Shown here: positions 16,989 through 24,966 of the stretch, one piece after another | Layout of the letters: the number at the start of each line of letters is the position of its first letter | Position numbering within the stretch: position 1 is the stretch's first letter | Source of the DNA: CF-13 sp036782775 | GTDB taxonomy: Bacteria; Chloroflexota; Dormibacteria; CF-121 | DNA length: 64,000 nt | Reading direction: 5' to 3' | Assembly (NCBI GenBank): GCA_036782775.1 | Contig: DAIPYJ010000013.1 | Span: forward strand, 1-64,000 | Notes under the pieces: generated by a model | Databases searched by the model: none | Seen by the model: the letters and a program-made list of their open reading frames with translations, nothing else | Told to the model about the DNA's origin: nothing | Program-made: the position numbers and the translations under genes

Positions 16989-17465
16989 GTGATGGGAGAG
17001 GGCAGTGGCGGCATCGCCGACCGGCTCGACCACGTGTCGATCGCCACCCGCCGGATCAGCTCCCTGGTGCCGCTGATCCGCGACATCCTGGGGGCGCGAT
17101 TTCTGATGGGTGCGACCGAAGAGGCTCAGGGTTTTCGCTGGGCGCAGTTCCAGTTTCCTGGCGGTGGTGTGATCGAATTGCTGGAACCGGTCGGCGAGAG
17201 TGGTTTCCTCCATGATTTCCTGGCCCAGCGCGGCGAAGGCCTGCATCACATCACGCTGCGAGTGCGCGACATCGCCAGGCGCGCGAGCGAGCTCGAGGCG
17301 CTGGGCTATCGTCCGTTCAGGCCGAAGTTCGACAACCCGGTCTGGAAGGAACTGTTCCTCCATCCGAAGGCGACGCATGGGGTGCTGATTCAGCTCGCCG
17401 AGTCAGAGCTGCCCTATGGCCAAGAGGTCGAGTACTACCAGCAGCTGAATCTCGACGACATCTAG
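16989..17465 (+). CDS. VOC-superfamily protein, methylmalonyl-CoA epimerase-like
   Basis: The 158-residue product has two beta-alpha-beta-beta-beta modules of the vicinal oxygen chelate fold. Metal-binding candidates are His in 'DRLDHVSIA', His in 'GLHHITLRV', and Glu in 'VIELLEP', the arrangement seen in methylmalonyl-CoA epimerases. These racemise methylmalonyl-CoA in propionate or branched-chain catabolism. No mutase gene is in the window, so the specific reaction is inferred. GTG 16989 is followed directly by ATG 16992, so either could be the start. Confidence 0.75.
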   Translation: MMGEGSGGIADRLDHVSIATRRISSLVPLIRDILGARFLMGATEEAQGFRWAQFQFPGGGVIELLEPVGESGFLHDFLAQRGEGLHHITLRVRDIARRASELEALGYRPFRPKFDNPVWKELFLHPKATHGVLIQLAESELPYGQEVEYYQQLNLDDI

Positions 17466-17477
17466 GGCGCCGTCGGG

Positions 17478-17912
17478 CTATTGCAGGTCGAACTCGTTGC
17501 CTTCGGGGTCGTACATGTTGAGGCAGAATTCGCCGCGGCCCTCGTGGCTCGCGGCTCGCTTCGCGCCCAGCGCGATCAGCCGTTCGGCCTCCGCGTCGAC
17601 CCGGCGCTTGCGCTCCTCGATCGGCGTTGACATCCCCCCTCCGACATTCAGGTCGAGATGCACGCGGTTCTTGACCACCTTGCCTTCGGGCACTCGCTGA
17701 AAGTAGATTCTCGGTCCCGCACCATTGGGATCGATCACAGCGTTGGCCGAATTCCATTCGCTCTCGGGAATTCCGTGAGCCTTCAGCCAGCCTTCCCAGC
17801 TATCAAAGCCTGTGGGTGGATCCTGCTCCTCGTAGTGGAGCGCCTCTGCCCAGAATTTCGCCATCCGAGCGGGGTCGGCACAGTCGAAGACAACCTGCAC
17901 ACGCGTCGCCAT
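17478..17912 (-). CDS. VOC/glyoxalase-like domain protein
   Basis: The 144-residue single-unit VOC protein of the Glyoxalase_6 type opens with 'VVFDCADPARMAKFWAEAL' and ends with 'FCLNMYDPEGNEFDL'. It also has 'NRVHLDLNV'. Such proteins include glyoxalase, bleomycin-resistance and dioxygenase relatives, and the substrate cannot be assigned. The ATG has TATATT 8 bases upstream (17921-17926), suggesting a leaderless transcript. It is tail-to-tail with the epimerase-like gene, 12 bases apart. Confidence 0.75.
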   Translation of the reverse strand: MATRVQVVFDCADPARMAKFWAEALHYEEQDPPTGFDSWEGWLKAHGIPESEWNSANAVIDPNGAGPRIYFQRVPEGKVVKNRVHLDLNVGGGMSTPIEERKRRVDAEAERLIALGAKRAASHEGRGEFCLNMYDPEGNEFDLQ

Positions 17913-17920
17913 CGGTCACC

Positions 17921-17926
17921 AATATA
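17921..17926 (-). promoter_or_regulatory. -10 box for leaderless VOC gene
   Basis: On the minus strand TATATT is followed by 8 bases and the ATG at 17912. Confidence 0.5.
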
Positions 17927-18038
17927 GGGCTGCTATCGAAAGAACTGACCGGAGGCGGAGCGGAGGTGCGGTCCCGAGCCGAGCCACGTTGCCGATAGCC
18001 GTGGGCGGCGAGGGACCGGCCCGCAGCTCCGCAACCGA

Positions 18039-18920
18039 CTAGTGCTTTCTGTAGCCGCCCTGCACGCGCCCGTCCATGAAGGAGATCTTCGGATGGCGCG
18101 CTTTGGACGTCAGCCGGCGGGTAACGACAGCAGTATCCAGCTGTACGACGACATCATTCCGCTGCAGATGCGGGGGATTCGGATAACGCTCGGAGCACGC
18201 CTCGCAGGAGTCGAGGTGACCGGCGACCATCTTTCGCTGCTCGCGGCGCAGCGTGCCCGGCGGGAAGTTGTCGAGCAGGTAGGCAATGGTCGGGCAGCGC
18301 GACTCTTCCGTCTGCGCCTTGCCCTCCATGTAGAGATATTCCTCCTTGAAGCGTCGGCGCGCGCGATGGAGGAGCGTCTCAACCGCGCTCTCGGAGACTT
18401 TCATCTTGCGCGCGATGTTGGCATAGCTCAGGCCCTGCAGCTCGCGAAGGGTGAGCACCAATCGGTACTTATCGGGTAAGCGGCGGGCTACCGACCAGAC
18501 GGCGTCCCGAAGCTCGCTGATCTCCAGCGCCACCTCGGGGCTCTTGCGCGCGTCGGCGTCGGGGACCTGCAGCACCGAATCCTCGTTTTCCTCGTCGTCG
18601 ATTTCCTGGGCTTCAGGAAATTTCTTTCGCCGGCGCAGCTCGTCGTAGCAGAGGTTGGTCGCGATCCGATGGATCCAGGCGGAGAAGTTGAAGCTGTCGT
18701 TGATCCGGTGGATGGTCCGCAGGATCTGAAAGAAGGTCTCCTGGGTCAGGTCCTCAGCCAGCTGGCGGTCGCGCAACAGCCGGAAGGTCAGGCCGTAGAT
18801 GGCCTTGTGATAGCGCTTGAAGAGAGTGTCGAAGGCGGCCACATCGCCGGCGAGATAGTCGCGGATCAGATCGAGATCCGAGGGCCCTCGGGCAACTCGA
18901 GTCACTACCCTCAATACCAC
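18039..18920 (-). CDS. ECF-like RNA polymerase sigma factor with C-terminal zinc-type motif
   Basis: Sigma region 2 spans about residues 25-95, with 'LAEDLTQETFFQIL' and 'FSAWIHRIATNLCYDELRRR'. Region 4 spans about 130-190, with 'LPDKYRLVLTLRELQGLSYANIA' and the recognition helix 'VSESAVETLLHRARRRF'. The roughly 100-residue tail is unusual: it contains Cys209 and the exact HxxxCxxC motif (His235, Cys239, Cys242) of zinc-binding anti-sigma factors. The protein may thus sense redox or metal state itself. GTG 18920 is the most 5' start and GTG 18905 is an alternative. No separate anti-sigma gene is adjacent. Confidence 0.85.
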   Translation of the reverse strand: MVLRVVTRVARGPSDLDLIRDYLAGDVAAFDTLFKRYHKAIYGLTFRLLRDRQLAEDLTQETFFQILRTIHRINDSFNFSAWIHRIATNLCYDELRRRKKFPEAQEIDDEENEDSVLQVPDADARKSPEVALEISELRDAVWSVARRLPDKYRLVLTLRELQGLSYANIARKMKVSESAVETLLHRARRRFKEEYLYMEGKAQTEESRCPTIAYLLDNFPPGTLRREQRKMVAGHLDSCEACSERYPNPPHLQRNDVVVQLDTAVVTRRLTSKARHPKISFMDGRVQGGYRKH

Positions 18921-19077
18921 CCGGACTCGGCAAAATCGTTCGACGTGGAGTCCCTCCCGCCGAGTCGCGGGCGAATCATAGCATCGCTTCTTGCGCCACG
19001 CGTACGACTCTGCGCGGCCTTTTCCAGCTTTGTCACACGGCCGCGATTTTTTCGCATGAGTTTCGAAAAATCGCCGT

Positions 19078-19083
19078 TATAAT
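19078..19083 (+). promoter_or_regulatory. -10 box upstream of the SHOCT gene
   Basis: Perfect TATAAT that overlaps an in-frame ATG (19082). If used, the transcript starts near 19090, which excludes that ATG as the start. Confidence 0.5.
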
Positions 19084-19135
19084 GCCGCTGTCGTTTCGTT
19101 CCAATACGGCCATTCATGACTGCGAGGACCAGGAA

Positions 19136-19717
19136 TTGAGCAGTGCGCAGGCCGGAAAATCTACCACCGTTACCATCCGGTTTCTTGATGACGAGATCAT
19201 GGAGGGCCGCGTCGCCCAGGTCTCCCTCGCCCAACCGAACCTGCAGGTCGATCTGACCGACGAGTCCAGCAACAACGAGAGCGCGCTGGTGCCCTTGCCC
19301 TCGATCAAGCGCATTACGCTGACGACCTCGGTCCCCACCGGGGTCGAGAAGAACCGCGAAGGCCGGAAGGTGGCAATCCGCTTCGTCGATGGCGAGGTGC
19401 TCAAGGGCTATCTCGATGGCGACCTCCGGCACGCCACCCACGGCGTCACGATGCGGCTGATGACGGTTGAAAAGGATCGAATCGAGACACTGGCCATCCC
19501 CTACACCGCGCTCAAAGCGCTCTTCTATCTCAAGAGCTGGGATACGCGGCCGCCGGAATACGACGGCATCGAAGACCGCCACCTTGGCACTCGTCTTTCG
19601 TCGCCTCTCGTCGATCTCGTCTCCGACATGGGCCAGCTCGACAAGCTGCGCAAAAAGGGATCGATCAGCGAGAGCGAATTCCAACGAAAGCGGCGCAAGA
19701 TCCTCGATAACATCTAG
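19136..19717 (+). CDS. Two-repeat beta-domain protein with C-terminal SHOCT motif
   Basis: The 193-residue cytoplasmic protein has two related segments, 'VTIRFLDDEIMEGRV' near residue 10 and 'VAIRFVDGEVLKGYL' near 75. Both look like small beta-barrel (DUF6982-like) domains. A C-terminal 'GQLDKLRKKGSISESEFQRK' is the SHOCT signature found at the ends of many otherwise unrelated proteins. TTG 19136 is chosen because GAGG lies 8 bases upstream and the earlier ATG overlaps the -10 box. It immediately precedes the first binding lipoprotein gene and overlaps its reconstructed start. The molecular role is unknown. Confidence 0.65.
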   Translation: MSSAQAGKSTTVTIRFLDDEIMEGRVAQVSLAQPNLQVDLTDESSNNESALVPLPSIKRITLTTSVPTGVEKNREGRKVAIRFVDGEVLKGYLDGDLRHATHGVTMRLMTVEKDRIETLAIPYTALKALFYLKSWDTRPPEYDGIEDRHLGTRLSSPLVDLVSDMGQLDKLRKKGSISESEFQRKRRKILDNI

Positions 19718-21446
19718 GCCCTGGCGCCTGGCGCTGCTCGTGCTCCCGGTGCTGGGCGGCTGCAGCTCGCTTCCCGTGGTGCATGGTCTTTCGCTCGGCT
19801 CGGCCTCGCCGATCGCCTCCAGTTACCATCCGGAGCCGGCCGGACACGAGGGCGGCACCATCGTCGTGGGCGACTGGGAGAGCCCGACGAATTTGTCCCC
19901 ACTCTTCAACGAGGAGGTCCCCGCCGCCCAGATCGATGCCCTGCTCTACGACGGGCTGGTCCGGCGCGACTCAGGCCTGAATCCGGTGCCTGACCTGGTG
20001 CAGCGCGTCCCGACGTTGGACAACGGCGACGTCACCTGGAACCACATGACCGGCACGATGGACGTCACCTACACGCTGTTGCCAGGGCTGCGCTGGTCGG
20101 ACGGTCAACCGCTCACTTCCGCCGATGTCGCCTTCACCTGGCGCCTGATCGTCAACCCACAGGTGCCGGGCGTCCTTTCGCCTGAAGGCTATGCGGCGAT
20201 TTCTCGCATCGACATTCACGATGCGCAGCGCTTCACGCTGCACTTCGATCACGTTTATCCGAAATACGTCGACCTCTTTCCCGCGGTACTGCCGGAGCAC
20301 CGTCTCGCGACGGCATCGCCACAAGACCTGGCCAGCAATCCGTTCTGGAGCCGGCCCGATGTCGTCAGCGGACCGTTCAAGATCTCCGATCTCGTGCCCG
20401 ATGATCACATCACGCTGGTACGCAACGACGCCTGGTCGCAGGGGCGGTCAGGCCGCCGCCCGCACCTGGACAGCATCGTCTACAAGATCTATCCCGAGTC
20501 CGGACAGTTGATCGACGCCGCCAAGTCCGGTCAACTCGCGATCGCGGCCGAGATTTCCGATGACCAGCTCGGCGCCCTGGGCACCGTCGGCCAGATGTCG
20601 GTACAGCATCAATCGCAGCTGGCCTACGAGCAGGTGACGTTCAACCAGGCCGATCCCAATCCGCTGACCGGCCAGCCCCCACCGTGGAAGAACGATCCGG
20701 CCCTGCTGCAGGCGCTGCGCATGGCGATCGATCGCGAAAGCATGGTCAAGAAGTTCTTCAACAACCAGGCCGTTGTCGCCGACTCCCCAATCCCCAGCGT
20801 CCTCAGCGCCTTTCATGACGCGGATGTTTCCTTGAGCTATGACCTGAGCACGGCGGAGCAGCAGCTCGATGCCGACGGCTGGAAGCTCGGCGCCGATGGC
20901 ATTCGGGTCAAGAATGGACAGCGGCTGAGCTTTCAACTCGTGACGGAGATCGGCAGCCCGGTACGTGACGCCATTCGCGACGACCTCATCGGTCAGTGGC
21001 GCAAGCTCGGCGCCGACGTCAGCGCCAATGATGTCCATCCCAGTGACCTCTTCAGCGGCTACGCCGAGGGCGGCCTGCTCGAGCGCGGTCAGTTCCAGGC
21101 CGGGCTCTGGACCTGGAGCATTGGGCCCGACCCCGACGGAATTTATCCGATCGAGGACTCGACTCAAATCCCGAGCGACCGCAATCAGGGCCAGGGCTCG
21201 AACTTCGGCCGCTTCGACAACCCGCAGATCGATCAGAACCTGGATCGCGGGCGCAACTCGCTCAACTTCACGGAGCGTACAAGGGCCTATGCCGCCTTCG
21301 AACGCGCCTACGCCCGCCTCGGCTATGAGTTACCGCTTTTCGAACGGGTGCTGGTGCTGGTGAGCAGTCCCCATCTGCACAATGTCGCACCCAACCCGGC
21401 GCCCGATACCAGTTTCTGGAACGCGGCGGATTGGTGGCTCGATTGA
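19707..21446 (+). CDS. Solute-binding lipoprotein, family 5 (peptide/nickel type)
   Basis: The mature protein is an SBP_bac_5 ligand binder, with 'GGTIVVGDWESPTNLSPLFN', 'YTLLPGLRWSDGQPLTSADV' and 'NPFWSRPDVVSGPFKI'. A lipobox 'LPVLGGC' predicts lipid anchoring outside the membrane. The signal peptide lacks ATG/GTG/TTG at its natural beginning. The reading frame there is ATA-ACA-TCT-AGG..., overlapping the preceding SHOCT stop, while GTG 19740 would leave only a stub and TTG codons upstream would add foreign sequence. I therefore mark ATA 19707 with low certainty. No permease or ATPase genes are nearby. Confidence 0.8.
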   Translation: MTSRPWRLALLVLPVLGGCSSLPVVHGLSLGSASPIASSYHPEPAGHEGGTIVVGDWESPTNLSPLFNEEVPAAQIDALLYDGLVRRDSGLNPVPDLVQRVPTLDNGDVTWNHMTGTMDVTYTLLPGLRWSDGQPLTSADVAFTWRLIVNPQVPGVLSPEGYAAISRIDIHDAQRFTLHFDHVYPKYVDLFPAVLPEHRLATASPQDLASNPFWSRPDVVSGPFKISDLVPDDHITLVRNDAWSQGRSGRRPHLDSIVYKIYPESGQLIDAAKSGQLAIAAEISDDQLGALGTVGQMSVQHQSQLAYEQVTFNQADPNPLTGQPPPWKNDPALLQALRMAIDRESMVKKFFNNQAVVADSPIPSVLSAFHDADVSLSYDLSTAEQQLDADGWKLGADGIRVKNGQRLSFQLVTEIGSPVRDAIRDDLIGQWRKLGADVSANDVHPSDLFSGYAEGGLLERGQFQAGLWTWSIGPDPDGIYPIEDSTQIPSDRNQGQGSNFGRFDNPQIDQNLDRGRNSLNFTERTRAYAAFERAYARLGYELPLFERVLVLVSSPHLHNVAPNPAPDTSFWNAADWWLD

Positions 21447-21485
21447 GCCGCCTTGTTAGATAACGTTAGAAAGGCCCGGCGTTCT

Positions 21486-21514
21486 TTGACGCCACCGAGC
21501 GCGGCTCGTAGAAT
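21486..21514 (+). promoter_or_regulatory. Strong sigma-70 type promoter before the second binding lipoprotein
   Basis: TTGACG and TAGAAT are separated by exactly 17 bases. The -10 overlaps the first ATG of the gene at 21513, so transcripts would start near 21521, downstream of that ATG. Confidence 0.55.
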
Positions 21515-23342
21515 GCAGCCCGCTATCACCGCCATTCCGAGCAGTCCTCGCTCGCTGCGGCTGCTTGCGGCGAGCGTCAGCGGCGCGCTGCTTTTGGCGG
21601 CCTGCTCGACCGCAACCTCCTCCACGACCAGCTCGCCCAAGCCAGGCGGAACAGTCACGGTCGCCTCCTGGCAGGAGCAGGACAGCCTGCTGGCCTGCAA
21701 TATCGTGGGGTCCTCGCCGCACACCTGCGCCTACGTCAATCCCGTGATGGAGGGATTGCTCACGGTCAAGGCCTACCAGGACGTCCCGCGCAACCCGAAG
21801 CTGTCTGACTACTGGTCGCCTGAGCTGGCGACGGAGGTGCCGACGCTGGAGAACGGTGACGTCAAGGTTATCGGCGACCACATGGACGTGACCTGGAAGC
21901 TTCGCCATGGCGTCAAGTGGCAGGACGGCGTGCCCTTTACGTCAAAGGACGTCAAGTCGACCTTCGATTTCTGGTGGCTCAAGTATCGGGAGAAAAACCC
22001 GACGCCGCTGATCTCGACCAGCGGCTGGGACCAGGTCAACAGCGTCGACACACCGGACGCCTACACCGCGATCGTCCATTTCAACATCGTCTACGCCGCC
22101 TATCTGACGCTCGGCACCGGTCCGTACGGGATCTTGCCCGATCACCTGCTGCAGCAGGTGTGGGCGCCGGGCCAGACCGGCGACATCACGCACGACAAGG
22201 TGACGATCACGGTTCCCGGCGGCTACAGCGGGACCGACACCATGGACAAGATCATGGTCGGTACCGGGCCCTTCATGTTCAAGGAGTGGGTGCCGGGCGA
22301 CCACATCACCTTGGTTCGCAATCCGCACTGGTGGGGTGGCGGAGGCCGGCCGTACTTGAATCAGATCAAGATCAAATTCGACGGGGATCCCAATCAGGAG
22401 CTCGCCGATCTGCAGAACAATACGATCGACATGGGCCTCGACATGCGGCCATCGTTGCTGCCGCCGCTCACCCGCCTGAGCGATGTCACGACCGTGACCA
22501 TCCTCGACAGCGCTGCCGAGCACCTCGACCTCAATCTGCACAACACGTTTCTGCAGGACGTCACCCTTCGAAAAGCGATCCTGATGGCAATCGACCGTCA
22601 GCGAATGGTCGACACCTTATTACTGGGCAAGACGGTCGTGCCGCCCGACGCCTGGATGTGCATCCAGACGGGATCATGGTGTCTCGATCCCAACGCCAAG
22701 CTCACCCAGTACGACCCGAAAGCCGCCAACAAGCTGCTCGACCAGGCCGGCTATCAAAAGCAGACCTCCGGCGCTTGCAAGGGCTATCGGACCGATCCCC
22801 AGGGCCGTTGCGTTCAACTGCACCTGATCACGACCACGCTGCCGCTCCGCGAGGAGCAGGAGATCCTGATCGAAGCCGACCTGGCGGCCATCGGTGTCCA
22901 GATCATCCGGCCTTTCGCCAACGTGCCCGCCAGCCGGATGTTCGGCTCCTGCACGAGCGGCGGCGTGATCTACAGCCACAACTTCGACATCGCGATGTAC
23001 ACCAACAACTACAGCTATCCCGCCGAGCCGGATTCGCTGGCCTACACGGCGTATCACAGCTCACAGATCCCAACCGATGCCAACGGCTGCGTCGGCCAGA
23101 ACACGACCTTTGTCAGCGATCCTCAGCTCGACCAGGCGCTCGATCAGGCAAGGCTCTCGGTCAAGCTTTCCGATCGCAAGGACAAGTACATCGTGGCCCA
23201 GCGGCGGCTCGCCGACATCGTGCCGGAAATTCCGCTCTACCAGGCGGTTGACGTCGAGGCCTACAACAAGCGCCTCGCCGGCTACAAGGGCAACGAATTC
23301 TGGTGGATGAACCAGACCGCCGACTGGTACATCAGCCAGTAA
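21513..23342 (+). CDS. Solute-binding lipoprotein, family 5 (peptide/nickel type), second copy
   Basis: The product (about 609 residues from ATG 21513) has the lipobox 'LLLAAC', a Ser/Thr-rich linker, then an SBP_bac_5 domain. Marker segments are 'TVTVASWQEQDSLLACN', 'TWKLRHGVKWQDGVPFTS', 'VGTGPFMFKEWVPGDHITLV' and 'RKAILMAIDRQRMV'. It presumably presents oligopeptides or a similar solute to an ABC permease encoded elsewhere. It is a paralogue of the preceding gene, with distinct Cys pairs ('CNIVGSSPHTC', 'CIQTGSWC') suggesting disulfides. The promoter overlaps the ATG, and an ATT codon at 21531 would also give a good lipoprotein signal. Tandem hairpins follow the stop. Confidence 0.87.
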   Translation: MQPAITAIPSSPRSLRLLAASVSGALLLAACSTATSSTTSSPKPGGTVTVASWQEQDSLLACNIVGSSPHTCAYVNPVMEGLLTVKAYQDVPRNPKLSDYWSPELATEVPTLENGDVKVIGDHMDVTWKLRHGVKWQDGVPFTSKDVKSTFDFWWLKYREKNPTPLISTSGWDQVNSVDTPDAYTAIVHFNIVYAAYLTLGTGPYGILPDHLLQQVWAPGQTGDITHDKVTITVPGGYSGTDTMDKIMVGTGPFMFKEWVPGDHITLVRNPHWWGGGGRPYLNQIKIKFDGDPNQELADLQNNTIDMGLDMRPSLLPPLTRLSDVTTVTILDSAAEHLDLNLHNTFLQDVTLRKAILMAIDRQRMVDTLLLGKTVVPPDAWMCIQTGSWCLDPNAKLTQYDPKAANKLLDQAGYQKQTSGACKGYRTDPQGRCVQLHLITTTLPLREEQEILIEADLAAIGVQIIRPFANVPASRMFGSCTSGGVIYSHNFDIAMYTNNYSYPAEPDSLAYTAYHSSQIPTDANGCVGQNTTFVSDPQLDQALDQARLSVKLSDRKDKYIVAQRRLADIVPEIPLYQAVDVEAYNKRLAGYKGNEFWWMNQTADWYISQ

Positions 23343-23516
23343 GAGGGATTAGCGGCCTTCAGGCCGCCGGCCTTTCGGCCGAATAAGGGCGGGCGCTGTA
23401 GCGCGTCCTGTACCACGCACACGAGGCCGATGGAATTTGGGCCGAGTGCGTGATGGGACGCGCGGAGGCGCATCCGCCCGTTTAAGTCACTGAAGTAACT
23501 GTGCGAATCGGTACGC
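23343..23516 (+). repeat. Structured intergenic element, copy B
   Basis: Same order as copy A: two hairpins after a stop codon, CCTGTAC, a CACGCAC...GTGCGTG stem (here with an inner GGCC/GGCC stem), GATGGG, and a block ending GTAACTGTGCGAATCG. About 66 bases from GAGTGCG to ATCG align with copy A with few gaps. A TACGCT box at 23512-23517 lies 6 bases before the tldD ATG. Confidence 0.6.
23352..23381 (+). terminator. Tandem hairpins after the binding lipoprotein gene
   Basis: GCGGCC-TTCA-GGCCGC is followed at once by CGGCC-TTT-CGGCCG-like pairing. No U-tract follows. The same two-hairpin layout begins right after the ilvE stop. Confidence 0.45.
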
Positions 23517-23523
23517 TCTTCGC

Positions 23524-24966
23524 ATGAAGGAGATTGCAGACGCCGCCCTCAATGCGGCGCAGGTGAAGGGAGCGAGCTACGCGGACGTCCGGGTCGATGA
23601 TCGGGTTCAACAGGACATCGTGGTCAAGAACGGCCAGCTGGCGGCGGTTTCCGATGATGCCAGCGAAGGCTTCGGCGTGCGGGTGCTGGTCGATGGCGCC
23701 TGGGGGTTCGCCGGCAGCGATCGCCTCGACAAGAACGAGGTCGAAGAGGTCGTGGCTCGCGCGATTCGCATCGCGAAAGCCAGCGCCCGGGTCAAATCCA
23801 AACCAGTCGAGCTTGGTCCGCCGGTTACATCGCGCGGGCACTACAAGACCCCGATCGAGCGCGATCCGTTCAGCGTGCCGTTGAGCGAGAAGGTCGATCT
23901 GCTGTTACGTGCCGACGCGGCGATGGGATCGGTAAAGGGCGTGACCATCCGCGAAGGTTCGATGGAGTTCATCCGCCACAAGAAGCTGTTCGCCTCGACC
24001 GAGGGCGCGCTCACCGAGCAGGAGCTGTATGAGTCCGGGGCCGGCATTGAGGCCACGGCGACAACCCAGGACGACGTCCAGAACCGCTCCTACCCCAACT
24101 CGTTCGGCCGCCACCAGGGCTCCGGCGGCTTCGAGTACATCACCGCCCTGGAGCTCGACAAGCATGGCCAGCGCATCGGCGAGGAGGCGGTTGCGCTGCT
24201 GACCGCGCCGCAGTGTCCCAGCGGGATCAAGACGCTGATCCTGGGCGCCAGCCAGGTGGGACTGCAGGTTCACGAGTCATGCGGCCATCCGACCGAGCTC
24301 GATCGAGTGTTTGGCATGGAGGCGGCCTATGCCGGCACCAGCTTCATGACCCCGGAAAAGCTCAACCACCTGCACTATGGATCCCCCAAAGTCACGATCA
24401 CGGCCGATGCGCTGACCCCGACCGGGCTCGGCACCTTCGGCTGGGACGACGAAGGCGTGCCGGCCCAGCGGTCCTATCTGGTGAAAGAAGGATTGTTCGT
24501 CGGCTATCTCACCTCGAGGGAAACGGCGAGCGTCCTCGGCCAGGAGAGCAACGGCACCATGCGAGCCGATGGCTGGAACCGCATCCCGTTGATCCGGATG
24601 ACGAACGTCAACCTGGAACCGGGTGACAGCTCGCTCGAAGAGATGATCGCGGAGACCAAGGACGGGGTCTACATGGAGACCAACCGCAGCTGGAGCATCG
24701 ACGACAAGCGCCTCAATTTCCAGTTCGGGACGCAATACGCCTTCGAAGTCGTAGACGGGAAGCGCGGCCGGTTGCTGAAGAACGCGACCTATGCCGGCAT
24801 CACGCCGGAGTTCTGGAACTCCTGCGATGCGGTTGGCGGCCGCTCCGAATGGCGCGTCTGGGGCCTCGCCAATTGTGGCAAGGGCCAGCCGCCGCAAGTC
24901 GCGCACGTCGCCCATGGCGCCGCGCCGGCTCGGTTTCAAAACGTCCGCATCGGGATCCTGAAATGA
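23524..24966 (+). CDS. tldD: TldD metalloprotease subunit
   Basis: The 480-residue TldD-family protein has the zinc-protease signature HExxxH as 'HESCGH' at about residues 250-255 and the typical glycine-rich C-terminal domain. TldD pairs with TldE/PmbA into a protease that digests unfolded peptides through a narrow channel, and in known systems it matures microcins or degrades antitoxins. The adjacent pmbA-like gene overlaps by ATGA, consistent with an obligate heterodimer. TACGCT 6 bases before the ATG suggests a leaderless transcript. A short reading frame (GTG 23501, eight codons, ending in the ATGA) precedes it. Confidence 0.93.
   Translation: MKEIADAALNAAQVKGASYADVRVDDRVQQDIVVKNGQLAAVSDDASEGFGVRVLVDGAWGFAGSDRLDKNEVEEVVARAIRIAKASARVKSKPVELGPPVTSRGHYKTPIERDPFSVPLSEKVDLLLRADAAMGSVKGVTIREGSMEFIRHKKLFASTEGALTEQELYESGAGIEATATTQDDVQNRSYPNSFGRHQGSGGFEYITALELDKHGQRIGEEAVALLTAPQCPSGIKTLILGASQVGLQVHESCGHPTELDRVFGMEAAYAGTSFMTPEKLNHLHYGSPKVTITADALTPTGLGTFGWDDEGVPAQRSYLVKEGLFVGYLTSRETASVLGQESNGTMRADGWNRIPLIRMTNVNLEPGDSSLEEMIAETKDGVYMETNRSWSIDDKRLNFQFGTQYAFEVVDGKRGRLLKNATYAGITPEFWNSCDAVGGRSEWRVWGLANCGKGQPPQVAHVAHGAAPARFQNVRIGILK

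Noticed and set aside
21917..23251. Long plus-strand open frame (444 codons) inside the second binding lipoprotein gene
   Set aside because: It is out of frame with a well-supported SBP_bac_5 gene and has an Arg-rich, motif-free translation.
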